Shown: positions 26,548-37,190 of the stretch, one piece after another
Position numbering within the stretch: position 1 is the stretch's first letter
Layout: each line of letters opens with the position of its first letter
Source: Streptomyces alfalfae
Lineage (GTDB): Bacteria; Actinomycetota; Actinomycetes; Streptomycetales; Streptomycetaceae
NCBI RefSeq assembly: GCF_004127445.1
Contig: NZ_QEXM01000025.1
Span: 124,001 to 188,000, forward strand
Direction: 5' to 3'
Length of the DNA: 64,000 bases
Program-made: the position numbers and the translations under genes
Notes under the pieces: model-generated
Databases searched by the model: none
Told to the model about the DNA's origin: nothing
What the model saw: the letters and a program-made list of their open reading frames with translations, nothing else

Positions 26548-27292
26548 CGCCCAGCTCCGGACGGACCGCCGCGTACCCCCCGCAGTACTTGGTGAAGTCG
26601 GCCGCGCGCACCCCGAACCGGTGCAGCACCCGGTCGGCCTCCGTCAGATGCCCCTTGGTCTTCGTCTCGACGAGCACCAGGCCGGGGTCCGCCTCGGCGG
26701 TCCTGCCGGTCGCGGTGTCCCGCACGACGAGACCGGCGTCGCACGTGATGCGCCGGCCGTCGGCGACGAACGTCGCCCGCTGGTAGTCGGTGACCAGGGA
26801 GGGGGTGAGCCCGGCCGGCGCCTCGACGCCGTACGAACCGCGCAGCACCCCGGCGAGGAATCCCTGCCGGACCGCGTCCAGGGCGTGGTCGTCGCCTTCG
26901 AGCCGCCGGCGGTGCTTGACGGTCTCGCCGCGGCCGCTCTTGAGCTTGATCTCGAACTGCCGCTCCCCGCTGTCCCGGTAGACCCGCTCCCTGATGCGGT
27001 AGCGCAGGCGGCGGCCCTGGCGGTGATCGTGGAAGGTGAGCAGGTCCGGGGTGTCGTAGTACGTCGAGTGGTACCGGAACCAGCGCTTCCCGCCCATGCT
27101 GAGCGCTCGGTAGGGGCCGCCGGGCCGCCGGGGGTCGGTCAGCAGGGCCGCCAGGTCCTCGAAGACGTCGACGGGCACGAGGTAGCTGCGGTCGAAGCGG
27201 GCGAGCAGTTCCGCCCGCGCGTTCACCTCGTCGAGCGCGACGGGGCGGGCGGCGAGCGCGGCGCGGCCGATGGCGCGTACGGCGGGATTCAC
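26480..27292 (-). CDS. VTC-domain (polyphosphate polymerase-like) protein
   Basis: 270 residues, GTG start 27292 with AAGGAG 5-6 nt upstream. It has the CYTH/VTC tunnel fold: ELLARFDRSYLVPVD near the N-terminus, TYYDTPDLLTFHDHRQGRRL, RYRIRERVY, FEIKLKSGRGETVKHRR and LVLVETKTKG, which supply the Arg/Lys/Glu lining of the triphosphate tunnel. Eukaryotic VTC4 makes polyphosphate; the bacterial substrate is unproven. It follows and overlaps a DUF4956 membrane gene, a known pairing. Confidence 0.87.
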   Translation of the reverse strand: MNPAVRAIGRAALAARPVALDEVNARAELLARFDRSYLVPVDVFEDLAALLTDPRRPGGPYRALSMGGKRWFRYHSTYYDTPDLLTFHDHRQGRRLRYRIRERVYRDSGERQFEIKLKSGRGETVKHRRRLEGDDHALDAVRQGFLAGVLRGSYGVEAPAGLTPSLVTDYQRATFVADGRRITCDAGLVVRDTATGRTAEADPGLVLVETKTKGHLTEADRVLHRFGVRAADFTKYCGGYAAVRPELGVNKWARAVRTAFPRPARAGTPG

Positions 27293-27975
27293 ACGGTCTC
27301 CTTCGGGTGGCTGGGGGCGAGCGTGCGGGACCGGGTCGTGCGGCGTCGTGCTTCCTCGGGGGTGCGTCGGGAGGCCGTCCTCCTTGAGAACTCCTCTGCC
27401 CTCGCCGAAGGTTCCGGCTGCCGGTAGCGGACTTCCAGCACCATGAGATCGCGTACGTAGTCGACCTCCCGCACGGTCCAGCCGAGCGGTTCCCCGAGGC
27501 GCCGGGCCAGTTCGGCGCGGAGGGCGGTCTCCTCGCGGTACACGGCGTCCAGGGTGATGACGGTCCGCCGGTCGTGCGCGAAGAGGCGCGGGTGGTCGGC
27601 GCCGTACATGACCAGGAGCAGCACGGCCGCGAGACCGGAGGCCACGGGCAGGTCGAGGGCGGGCAGACCGCAGAGCAGGCCGAGCACCAGGGTGATGAAG
27701 TAGTACGCGACCTCCTGGTGCTGGAGGGCGTCGGAGCGCAGCCGCACGATCGAGAGCACCCCGAAGAGCCCGAAGCCGAGCGCGAGGCCGCCGTCGCCGC
27801 CGACGGTCCCGAGCCCCGCGACGACCGCGAACAGGGCGACGTTCAGCGCGAGATACGCCGGCACCAGCTCCCGCCTGCGGTGCCGTGGATAGAAGACGCC
27901 GAAGGTCAGCAGCGTGACGGCGGCCAGGTCGACGGCCAGGTGGGCGCTGAGGGTCAGTGTGCTGTCCATGTCCAC
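27289..27975 (-). CDS. DUF4956 membrane protein
   Basis: 228 residues with four to five hydrophobic helices (LAVDLAAVTLLTFGVFY, YLALNVALFAVVAGLG, LALGFGLFGVLSIVRLRS, YYFITLVLGLLCGL). The segment GFGLFGVLSIVRLRSDAL is typical of DUF4956 in my recollection. The last 80 residues are cytoplasmic and Arg-rich. ATG 27975 or 27969. Its end overlaps the VTC gene start, so both are made together; the pair probably forms a membrane complex. Confidence 0.85.
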   Translation of the reverse strand: MDMDSTLTLSAHLAVDLAAVTLLTFGVFYPRHRRRELVPAYLALNVALFAVVAGLGTVGGDGGLALGFGLFGVLSIVRLRSDALQHQEVAYYFITLVLGLLCGLPALDLPVASGLAAVLLLVMYGADHPRLFAHDRRTVITLDAVYREETALRAELARRLGEPLGWTVREVDYVRDLMVLEVRYRQPEPSARAEEFSRRTASRRTPEEARRRTTRSRTLAPSHPKETV

Positions 27976-28060
27976 GGACGCTAGGGAGGGTCGGGTTAAG
28001 GGCGCCCCTGGCGGACGTTAACGAAGCGCACGGCGGACGCCGCCGCACGAGGGGAAGTTA

Positions 28061-28092
28061 TTGACAGCATGCTGTCAATACGACAGCATGCT
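28061..28092. promoter_or_regulatory. Palindromic operator of the PfpI-MarR operon
   Basis: TTGACAGCATGCTGTCAA (28061-28078) is a perfect 18-bp palindrome. The half GACAGCATGCT recurs at 28082-28092, 19 bp further on. The first six bases (TTGACA) also match a -35 element, so a regulator bound here would block RNA polymerase. The MarR gene of the same operon is the obvious candidate. Confidence 0.75.
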
Positions 28093-28141
28093 CACGTACG
28101 ACGTTCTGAGCCGCAGCGACATCCGCCTCACGGAGGGCCCC

Positions 28142-28738
28142 ATGTCCCGCAAGCCCGTGCATCTGGCCGTCTACGACACCTTCGCCGACTGGGAGACCGG
28201 CCACACCACGGCGTGGCTGGCCCGCGTCGGGTACGAGATCCGCACGGTCGCCGCGACGGCCGCACCCGTCACCTCCATCGGGGGCCTGCGCGTACAGCCC
28301 GGCCTGTCGCTCGCCGAGCTGCGCCCCGAGGACAGCTCGCTGCTGATCCTGCCGGGCGCCGACCTCTGGGACACGGGCGACGACCTCGCGCCCTTCGCCC
28401 GCACCGCCCGCGCCTTCCTCGACGCCGGAGTGCCGGTGGCCGCGATCTGCGGGGCCACGGCGGGCATCGCCCGGGAGGGGCTGCTCGACGACCGGGCGCA
28501 CACGAGCGCGGCGGCGATGTACCTGGCGGCGACCGGCTACCGGGGCGGCGAGCGGTACGTGGAGCGGGACGCGGTCACCGACGGCGACCTGGTCACGGCG
28601 GGCCCGACCGAGCCGGTCGCGTTCGCGCGGGAGGTCTTCGGACGGCTCGGCGACGTCTTCGAGGGCGAGAAGCTGGACGCCTGGTACCGCCTCTTCCACG
28701 ACTCGGACCCGGCGGCCTACGAGACGCTCGACGCGTGA
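28142..28738 (+). CDS. DJ-1/PfpI family protein
   Basis: 198 residues, ATG 28142 after GGAGGG. It has the Class I glutamine amidotransferase-like fold. The nucleophile elbow AAICGATAGIA puts Cys103 in the usual place, and LILPGADLWD gives the acidic strand. It resembles ThiJ/PfpI stress hydrolases or glyoxalase III-like deglycases. The stop overlaps a GTG that could begin the MarR gene (GTGA). Confidence 0.87.
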   Translation: MSRKPVHLAVYDTFADWETGHTTAWLARVGYEIRTVAATAAPVTSIGGLRVQPGLSLAELRPEDSSLLILPGADLWDTGDDLAPFARTARAFLDAGVPVAAICGATAGIAREGLLDDRAHTSAAAMYLAATGYRGGERYVERDAVTDGDLVTAGPTEPVAFAREVFGRLGDVFEGEKLDAWYRLFHDSDPAAYETLDA

Positions 28739-28752
28739 GCGGGGACCGGCGC

Positions 28753-29235
28753 ATGACCGACGAGGCACAGCGCGCGCGGCAGGACCTGCTCAGCCGCGCC
28801 GCCCTCACCGTCTTCCGTCTCAACGGCCAGTTCCTCGCCCGCGCCGAGGAACTGGCCGAGCCGGCGGGGCTCACCGCCGCCTGGTGGCAGGTGCTCGGCG
28901 CCGTGCTGCGCGAGCCGCTGCCGGTGGCGGGCATCGCCCGCGCCATGGGCATCACCCGGCAGAGCGTGCAGCGCGTGGCGGATCTGCTGGTGCGCGAAGG
29001 CCTCGCGGAGTACCTGCCGAACCCGGCGCACCGCCGCGCCAAACTGCTCCGCCCGACGGACGCGGGCCGGGCCGCCGTGGCGAGGATCGACCCGGGCCAC
29101 GCGGCCCTCGCGGGGCGGCTCTCGGTCGCCCTGGGAGAGCACGAACTCGCGGAAACGGTACGGGTGTTGGAGCGTCTTGCCGAGGCGCTGGACACGCTCT
29201 CCGGCCCGGATGCGGAACCCGTTACGGAACCGTAG
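28753..29235 (+). CDS. MarR-family transcriptional regulator
   Basis: 160 residues. It has the winged helix typical of MarR: AWWQVLGAVLREPLPVAGIA, MGITRQSVQRVADLLVREGL (recognition helix), NPAHRRAKLLRPTDAGRAA (wing). ATG 28753 is used, with GGGGA upstream; GTG 28735, overlapping the previous stop, is equally possible. Probably an autorepressor acting at the palindrome at 28061-28078, released by a small phenolic or electrophile. Confidence 0.88.
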   Translation: MTDEAQRARQDLLSRAALTVFRLNGQFLARAEELAEPAGLTAAWWQVLGAVLREPLPVAGIARAMGITRQSVQRVADLLVREGLAEYLPNPAHRRAKLLRPTDAGRAAVARIDPGHAALAGRLSVALGEHELAETVRVLERLAEALDTLSGPDAEPVTEP

Positions 29236-29314
29236 AGGGTGAGGAGGTCCACCCAGTCGCACCCGCGCACTATCCTCACCCTGTTGCACACCAATGGGGG
29301 AGGTCGGTGCGGCG

Positions 29315-31249
<1,935 letters not shown>

Positions 31250-31380
31250 CCGGACCCGGACGCGAAGACCGAGCGGGCCGCGCGTCGTGCGGCGGGGGAG
31301 CTGAACCGCAGGCGAACAGTCGCCGACGGGACGGCGAAGGCGGTCCGCGCGTGGCCGCCGGCCCCCTACGGTCACCGCTC

Positions 31381-32970
31381 ATGGAGTGGTTGAGCACCGA
31401 GAACACCATCGCCGTCCTGACGGCGGTCCTCGGCCTGCTCGCCACCGTCGGGGCGCTCTGGTACGAGCGGCGGGTGCCCCGGCGCAAGCGCATCGGCTAC
31501 CGGGTGCAGATGGACACCGCCATAGGCGACAACGTCCGCACCGGCGGCGCCAACGCGCGCCTCGGACTGTTCGACGAGACGCCCGAGATGTCCGACGCCA
31601 CGCTCGTCCTGCTCCGCGTCGAGAACGACGGCTCGCAGTCCGTCTCCGACGCCGACTACACCGGCCGCGCGCTGCACGGCCTCACCGCCGTCTTCACCGG
31701 GCGCACCGTCCGGGGCCTCGCGGTGACCGCGCCGGCCGGCGCCGACCACCTCATGGAGCACTTCACGCAGGGCGCGGGCCTGCGCTACGAGGGCAGCACC
31801 CTGCACATCCCGCGCGTCCCGCTCAACCGGGGCCAGCACTACAAGCTCCTGGTCCTGCTCACCGGCGGCCCGGTAGGCGGCGAGGTCATCGTCTCCGGCG
31901 GTCTCCAGGCGGGCGAGGTGCAGCCCAACCGCTCCACCACCCTGGACGACAAACCGCCCGTCCTCTCCCGGCCCGCCCGCCTCCTGACCGTCCTGCTCAC
32001 CCTCTCCGTCATCACGCTGGCCACGATCATCGTGCTGCGCGACGACGACCCGCCGCCGATCGAGTGCGCGACGGGGGAGCTGACGGTGCTCGGCTCGACG
32101 GCGTTCGCGCCGGTCGCCGAGGAGCTGGAGGAGAAGTACGAGGCCGACTGCCCCGGCTCCGCCATCACGGTCTCCGCCCACGGCAGCGCGGCGGGCGTAC
32201 GCGAACTGGACGACGAGGGGAAACGATTCTCCGGCGGCGGTGACGACGACTCGGGCGAGGCGGGCCCCGGCGGCGACGGCGCCCGGGTCAAGGGCTCACC
32301 ACCGCTGCTCACCTTCTCCGACGGGCCCAAGTCCGACGGCTTCCCGCACCTGGCGGAGACCCGCGTGGCGGTCTCCGTCTTCGCCCTGGTCGTCAACGAC
32401 CGCGTACGCCTGACGAACCTGACGCTGCCGCAGGTCCGCCGCCTGTACCGGGGCGACGTCCGCAACTGGGAGGAGCTCGGCGGCCCCGACCTGCCGGTGG
32501 TCCTCGTCAGCCGCGGCTCCAGCTCGGGCACCCGCGACACCCTCCAGCGCCGCGTCCTCGACGGCGCCTTCGAGATCAAGGCCTCGTCCAACGACTGCCT
32601 GAGCAGGGACGACCGCTCGGTGCCGGTGACCCGCTGCGAGCTGGACTCCACGGAGCAGGTGCTGGACGCCGTCGCCCGCATCCCCGGCGCCATCGGCTAC
32701 AGCGAACTCCGCTCGGCCGAGGGCCTCGACGGCCTGCACCGCCTGAACCTGGACGGCCACGCGCCCACCGCCGAGGACCTGGAGCGCAGCGGCTACCCGT
32801 ACCGCGAGATCGAGTACGCGTACACCTACGGCCGCCCGCCCGCCGACTCGCTGGCGTCCAGCTTCCTCGCGTACGCCCGGGGCAACGGCCTGGACGTCAT
32901 CCGCACCCACGGCCACCTCCCCTGCGCCACCCCCGAGGGCCTGCGCATCTGCGCCGACCCGGAGGGCTGA
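31381..32970 (+). CDS. Membrane-anchored PstS-like substrate-binding protein
   Basis: 529 residues. TM1 is at about 8-26 (IAVLTAVLGLLATVGALWY). A beta-rich domain of about 170 residues follows, then TM2 at about 201-220 (LLTVLLTLSVITLATIIVL). A C-terminal PstS-like domain contains LTVLGSTAFAPVAEEL, SAHGSAAGVREL, LTLPQVRRLYRGDVRNW, VSRGSSSGTRDTLQRR and AIGYSELRSAEG, the phosphate-type signature. Unusual: PBPs are normally lipoproteins with an ABC transporter beside them; neither is present. It might instead sense phosphate or another anion for the kinase upstream. Confidence 0.8.
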   Translation: MEWLSTENTIAVLTAVLGLLATVGALWYERRVPRRKRIGYRVQMDTAIGDNVRTGGANARLGLFDETPEMSDATLVLLRVENDGSQSVSDADYTGRALHGLTAVFTGRTVRGLAVTAPAGADHLMEHFTQGAGLRYEGSTLHIPRVPLNRGQHYKLLVLLTGGPVGGEVIVSGGLQAGEVQPNRSTTLDDKPPVLSRPARLLTVLLTLSVITLATIIVLRDDDPPPIECATGELTVLGSTAFAPVAEELEEKYEADCPGSAITVSAHGSAAGVRELDDEGKRFSGGGDDDSGEAGPGGDGARVKGSPPLLTFSDGPKSDGFPHLAETRVAVSVFALVVNDRVRLTNLTLPQVRRLYRGDVRNWEELGGPDLPVVLVSRGSSSGTRDTLQRRVLDGAFEIKASSNDCLSRDDRSVPVTRCELDSTEQVLDAVARIPGAIGYSELRSAEGLDGLHRLNLDGHAPTAEDLERSGYPYREIEYAYTYGRPPADSLASSFLAYARGNGLDVIRTHGHLPCATPEGLRICADPEG

Positions 32971-32972
32971 AC

Positions 32973-33050
32973 GCGGGAAAGTCCCACCGCGTCCGCACGA
33001 GACCCCGAGGTCAGGGCCGAGTGCTGAGGGACGCTGTGGGACTTTCCCGC
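32973..33050. terminator. Very long bidirectional hairpin
   Basis: A 22-bp stem (32973-32994 with 33029-33050) has a single mismatch; the outer 15 bp are perfect. The 34-nt loop contains a smaller GACC/GGTC hairpin. It lies between convergent genes (PstS-like and purA) and can end both transcripts. Confidence 0.85.
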
Positions 33051-33068
33051 AATCCGCTGCCGCTACCG

Positions 33069-34352
33069 CTACACGAAGGAGTTGATCTCGATCGTCTCCG
33101 TGCGGCCCGGGCCCACGCCGATCGCGGAGATCGGGGCGCCGGACATCTCCTCCAGGGCCTTCACGTAGCCCTGCGCGTTCTTCGGCAGGTCGGAGAAGGT
33201 CTGGGCCTTGGTGATGTCCTCGGACCAGCCGGGGAGCATTTCGTAGATCGGCTTCGCGTGGTGGAAGTCGGTCTGGTTGTACGGCAGCTCCTCGACGCGC
33301 TTGCCGTCGATCTCGTACGCGACGCAGACCGGAATCTGCTCCCAGCCGGTCAGGACGTCCAGCTTGGTGAGGAAGAAGTCCGTCAGGCCGTTCACGCGGG
33401 TCGCGTAGCGGGCGATCGGGGCGTCGAACCAGCCGCAGCGGCGGTCACGGCCGGTGGTCACGCCGCGCTCGCCGCCGATGCGGCGCAGGTCCTCGCCGTC
33501 CTGGTCGAACAGCTCGGTCGGGAACGGGCCCGCGCCGACGCGCGTGGTGTACGCCTTGAGGATGCCGATGACGCGGGTGATCTTCGTCGGGCCCACGCCG
33601 GTGCCGGTGCAGGCGCCGCCGGCGGTCGGGTTCGACGAGGTGACGAACGGGTACGTGCCGTGGTCCACGTCCAGGAGCGTGCCCTGGCCGCCCTCGAAGA
33701 GGACGACCTTGTCCTCGTCGAGCGCGTTGTTGAGGATCAGGGTCGTGTCGGCGACGTACTGCTTGATGTTCTCGCCGTGCTCCAGGAGCTGCTCGACGAT
33801 CTGCTCCGCCTCGATCGCGCGGCGGTTGTAGAGCTTGGTGAGGAGCTGGTTCTTGATCTCCAGCGCCGCTTCGACCTTCTGCTGCAGGATCGACTCGTCG
33901 TAGAGGTCCTGCACGCGGATGCCGGTGCGGTTGATCTTGTCGGCGTAGGTCGGGCCGATGCCGCGGCCCGTCGTGCCGATCTTGCGCTTGCCGAGGAACC
34001 GTTCCGTCACCTTGTCGACGGTCACGTTGTACGGCGTGATGATGTGAGCGTTTCCGCTGATCAGCAGCTTCGACGTGTCGACGCCGCGCTCGTTCAGACC
34101 GCTCAGCTCGGAGAGCAGGACCGACGGGTCGACGACGACACCATTGCCGATGACGGGCACACAGTCCGGGGAGAGGATCCCGGAAGGGAGGAGATGCAGC
34201 GCGTACTTCTGGTCGCCCACGACGACCGTGTGGCCGGCGTTGTTGCCGCCCTGGTAGCGCACTACATAGTCCACGGAGCCACCGAGCAGGTCAGTGGCCT
34301 TTCCCTTGCCTTCGTCACCCCACTGAGCACCGAGCAGCACAAGTGCGGGCAC
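33069..34352 (-). CDS. purA: Adenylosuccinate synthetase
   Basis: 427 residues. It joins IMP and aspartate using GTP, the first step to [19 protein letters not shown] (GTP-binding and general base Asp), [11 protein letters not shown], and [17 protein letters not shown] are characteristic. The length matches the family. A hairpin at 34446-34473 lies in its leader. Confidence 0.98.
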   Translation of the reverse strand: MPALVLLGAQWGDEGKGKATDLLGGSVDYVVRYQGGNNAGHTVVVGDQKYALHLLPSGILSPDCVPVIGNGVVVDPSVLLSELSGLNERGVDTSKLLISGNAHIITPYNVTVDKVTERFLGKRKIGTTGRGIGPTYADKINRTGIRVQDLYDESILQQKVEAALEIKNQLLTKLYNRRAIEAEQIVEQLLEHGENIKQYVADTTLILNNALDEDKVVLFEGGQGTLLDVDHGTYPFVTSSNPTAGGACTGTGVGPTKITRVIGILKAYTTRVGAGPFPTELFDQDGEDLRRIGGERGVTTGRDRRCGWFDAPIARYATRVNGLTDFFLTKLDVLTGWEQIPVCVAYEIDGKRVEELPYNQTDFHHAKPIYEMLPGWSEDITKAQTFSDLPKNAQGYVKALEEMSGAPISAIGVGPGRTETIEINSFV

Positions 34353-34445
34353 AGGCGTACACCCCTTCCGGGCGGGGCATGTCCAAGGTCTGGGGGCCGT
34401 AGCCGCCGTATGGGTGTGCCTTGGATGCTGCCCCGGAATAGACGA

Positions 34446-34473
34446 AGCCCCTGGCGCAATAGCGCAAGGGGCT
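34446..34473. terminator. Hairpin in purA leader region
   Basis: A 12-bp stem with one mismatch (34446-34457 with 34462-34473) has an AATA loop, about 95 nt upstream of purA and 45 nt upstream of the divergent gene. It could be an attenuator or insulator. Confidence 0.45.
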
Positions 34474-34517
34474 CTTGCACAAAGATGCTACCCGAGGACT
34501 CAGAAAAGGGGCGCACG

Positions 34518-35366
34518 TTGTCGGCTCGCGACCACCTGCTAGTCGTCATCGACCCGGTCGCCCGCCGTACGGACGGTGAGTCGGTACGGATCGCGAAGGA
34601 TGTGCTCGGCGCGGGCGCGTCGATCCGCACCTGCCTGCCCGAGGGGCCGGAGGACTTCACGAAAGCCCTGGCCAGACGGGGTACACGGCGGCTCGTGGTG
34701 ATCGGTGACGACCGGACGCTGCTGCGGGCGGTGGGCGTCCTGCACCGGGAGCGGGGGCTCGGCGGCGCCGCGCTCTCGCTGGTGCCGGTCGGGGCCTCGC
34801 AGTCGCTGGCGCGGGTGTTCGGCGTGCCCGCGGGTGCGGTCGCAGCGGCCCGCGCCGTCCTCGAGGGGGCCGAGCGGCGGCTGGACCTGCTGGTGGACGA
34901 GAGCGACGGGGTCGTCCTGGGCGACCTGCGGATTCCTCCGGCGGGGGCGGTGGGCGCCGCGGCGCGGGGGCCCGCCGGAGCCGCGGCCGGCGCCGACGGC
35001 CACGCCTGGCTGCGGACCTGCCAGTCCTTCGTGCGCACCCTGGCCGCGCGGCCCTCCCGGGTGGCGGCGGCGCCGGGGCCGGGGCCCGCGCGGCTGCGGG
35101 TGGAGGCGGACGGCGTGACCCTGGTCGACCTGGACCAGCCGGTCGCGGACATCCGGGTCACCGCAGGGGGCGGCGGAGTCGCCGAGGTGGAGGTGCGGCC
35201 GTCCTCGGTGGGCGCGGAGGCGGCGCCGGTGCGGGTGCGCGCACGGACGGTGACGGTGTCGGGGAGCGACTTCCGCTACCGCGCGGACACGGTGCTGACG
35301 GGGCCCGTGCGCAGCCGCACGTGGACGGTCCGACCGGAGGCCTGGGGGCTGACGCTGCCTCGGTGA
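34518..35366 (+). CDS. Diacylglycerol kinase-like protein
   Basis: 282 residues. TTG 34518 has AGGGG 6 nt upstream; an in-frame ATG at 34482 lacks one. The N-terminus LLVVIDPVARRTDGESV and RRLVVIGDDRTLLRAVGVLH resemble the NAD-kinase/diacylglycerol-kinase fold, with GDD in place of the usual GGDGT, so nucleotide binding may be altered. SLVPVGASQSLARVFGVP corresponds to the second ligand loop. The function is uncertain; lipid phosphorylation is only an inference. Confidence 0.75.
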   Translation: MSARDHLLVVIDPVARRTDGESVRIAKDVLGAGASIRTCLPEGPEDFTKALARRGTRRLVVIGDDRTLLRAVGVLHRERGLGGAALSLVPVGASQSLARVFGVPAGAVAAARAVLEGAERRLDLLVDESDGVVLGDLRIPPAGAVGAAARGPAGAAAGADGHAWLRTCQSFVRTLAARPSRVAAAPGPGPARLRVEADGVTLVDLDQPVADIRVTAGGGGVAEVEVRPSSVGAEAAPVRVRARTVTVSGSDFRYRADTVLTGPVRSRTWTVRPEAWGLTLPR

Positions 35367-35384
35367 GACCGCCGGGGCGGGCGG

Positions 35385-35475
35385 TCACCCGGGATCACCG
35401 TCTGGGGCTGTCACTCCGGGGGCGGTCACCCCGGGTCCGTCACCTGCGGTGGTCACCCTGGGCCCGTCACCCGGG
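35385..35475. repeat. Degenerate GGTCACCCCGGG repeats
   Basis: Six imperfect copies of a GGTCACCC(C/G)GGG-like unit sit in about 90 bp between the kinase-like gene and the GbsR gene. They run into the last codons of the latter. Confidence 0.6.
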
Positions 35476-36063
35476 CGTCGGGCCGCCGGCCTTGCCGAAG
35501 AGCGTCTCGCGGTGGGCCCGCCAGCGGGCCATCATGCCCGCCAGCTCGCCGTCGATGAACTCGAAGAAGGCCAGCGTCTCGGCGAGGCGGCGACCCGCCG
35601 GGGTGTCGGGGCCGAGGTGGGTGACGCCGTCCCGCAGGGCGTTCTCCCAGCGCTTGAGCACCCCGTCGCGGTTGGCCAGCGCCTCGTACCACTGGTTGTC
35701 GTGCACCCGGAAGATGTCGCGCCGGGTGCCGGGCTCGCGTTCGCGCGTGACCATGTGCTGCTGGGTGAGGTAGCGCACGGCGCCCGACACGGCGGCGGGG
35801 CTCACCCGCAGCCGTGTCCCCAGCTCGGCCGAGGTGAGCGCGCCGGAGTGGGAGGCGAGCAGAGCGGCGAAGACACGGGCCGGCATCCGGGCCATCCCCG
35901 CCTCGACGAGCTGCGCGGCGAACTGCTCCACGAAGCGCGACACCACCTCCGCCTCCGGGCCCCGCACCTGCCCGTCCCGCGCCTCGGCCGGACTGCCGGC
36001 CTGGTTCTCCGTCCGCGTCCCGGACTGCGTCTCCGCCTGGTTTCCGGCGTCGTCCCTGGTCAT
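35467..36063 (-). CDS. GbsR/MarR-type transcriptional regulator
   Basis: 198 residues. A disordered Gln/Thr-rich start precedes a winged helix: ARVFAALLASHSGALTSAEL, RLRVSPAAVSGAVRYLTQQH, then MVTREREPGTRRDIFRV. DNQWYEALANRDGVLKRWE fits the GbsR C-terminal dimer helices. It is divergent from an ABC exporter operon and probably represses it. Two perfect palindromes between them are likely operators. Confidence 0.87.
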   Translation of the reverse strand: MTRDDAGNQAETQSGTRTENQAGSPAEARDGQVRGPEAEVVSRFVEQFAAQLVEAGMARMPARVFAALLASHSGALTSAELGTRLRVSPAAVSGAVRYLTQQHMVTREREPGTRRDIFRVHDNQWYEALANRDGVLKRWENALRDGVTHLGPDTPAGRRLAETLAFFEFIDGELAGMMARWRAHRETLFGKAGGPTPG

Positions 36064-36134
36064 GCGTCGATCATCTCCCGTGCTTCCCCGGCCGCCGCGC
36101 CCGCCCGCTGCCGCCGCGCACCACCACCGTCACC

Positions 36135-36180
36135 CTCACGCGTGAGTTTATATGCTTCCTTAACTTCACAAATTTGTGAA
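36135..36180. promoter_or_regulatory. Paired palindromic operators between GbsR and ABC exporter
   Basis: CTCACGCGTGAG (36135-36146) is a perfect 12-bp palindrome, and TTCACAAATTTGTGAA (36165-36180) a perfect 16-bp palindrome. Both sit in the 137-bp divergent region; the second ends 20 bp before the exporter ATG. The AT-rich centre (TTTATATG) between them could be a promoter element. Confidence 0.75.
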
Positions 36181-36200
36181 TCCCGCGTACTTTCATCAAC

Positions 36201-37190
36201 ATGACGAAGGCAATCGAGGCCGTCGACGTAGCCGGTCTGCACAAGTCGTTCGGCCCCACCCACGCGCTCGACGGTCTCGACCTGCACGTCGGGTCCGGCG
36301 AGGTGCACGGCTTCCTCGGGCCCAACGGAGCCGGGAAGTCCACCGCCATCCGGGTCCTGCTCGGGCTGCTCCGCGCCGACTCCGGCACCGCGCGCCTGCT
36401 CGGCGGCGACCCGTGGGCCGACGCGGTGGCCCTGCACCGCCGCATCGCCTACGTCCCCGGCGACGTCACCCTGTGGCGCAACCTCTCCGGCGGCGAGGTC
36501 ATCGACCTCTACGGAAGGCTGCGCGGCGGGCTCGACCGGGCCCGGCGCGACGAACTCGTCGAGCGGTTCGAACTCGACCCGACCAAGAAGGGCCGCACGT
36601 ACTCCAAGGGCAACCGGCAGAAGGTGGCCCTCGTCGCCGCCTTCGCGTCCGACGTCGACCTGCTGATCCTCGACGAGCCGACCTCCGGGCTCGATCCGCT
36701 CATGGAAGAGGTCTTCCAGAGCTGTGTGACGGAGGCGCGCGGACGCGGGCGGACCATCCTGCTCTCCTCGCACATCCTCAGCGAGGTCGAGACGCTCTGC
36801 GACCGCGTCAGCATCATCAGGAAGGGGCGGACCGTGGAGAGCGGCTCCCTGGCCGAGCTGCGCCATCTGACGCGGACCAGCGTCACCGCCGAACTCACCG
36901 AACCGCCGGGCGACCTGTCGGCCCTGCCCGGCGTCCACGACCTCGCCGTCACCGACCTCGCCGTCGTCGATCCCGCCGTCGCCGAGCGGCGGGGCGAGGG
37001 CGGGCCCGGCCACCGGGTGAGGTTCCAGGTCGACACCGACAAGCTGGGCGCGGTGCTCACCTCGCTCGCGGGGGCGGGCATCCGGTCGCTGACCAGCACC
37101 CCGCCCACGCTGGAGGAGCTGTTCCTGCGGCACTACCAGGACGACGTGCGGGACGACGCCGGCGCGCGGGAGGGGGCGATGGCGCGATGA
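36201..37190 (+). CDS. ABC transporter ATP-binding protein (drug exporter type)
   Basis: 329 residues. It has Walker [10 protein letters not shown] (about 43-51), Walker [14 protein letters not shown] and H-loop [11 protein letters not shown]. The signature is SKGNRQK rather than LSGGQ, typical of antibiotic-efflux ATPases such as DrrA/TnrB. The C-terminal third is an accessory domain. It overlaps the permease start (ATGA). Confidence 0.92.
   Translation: MTKAIEAVDVAGLHKSFGPTHALDGLDLHVGSGEVHGFLGPNGAGKSTAIRVLLGLLRADSGTARLLGGDPWADAVALHRRIAYVPGDVTLWRNLSGGEVIDLYGRLRGGLDRARRDELVERFELDPTKKGRTYSKGNRQKVALVAAFASDVDLLILDEPTSGLDPLMEEVFQSCVTEARGRGRTILLSSHILSEVETLCDRVSIIRKGRTVESGSLAELRHLTRTSVTAELTEPPGDLSALPGVHDLAVTDLAVVDPAVAERRGEGGPGHRVRFQVDTDKLGAVLTSLAGAGIRSLTSTPPTLEELFLRHYQDDVRDDAGAREGAMAR

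Noticed and set aside
33021..34517. Long plus-strand open frame antisense to purA
   Set aside because: Only its 3' part after TTG 34518 has kinase-like motifs; the rest is the complement of purA.
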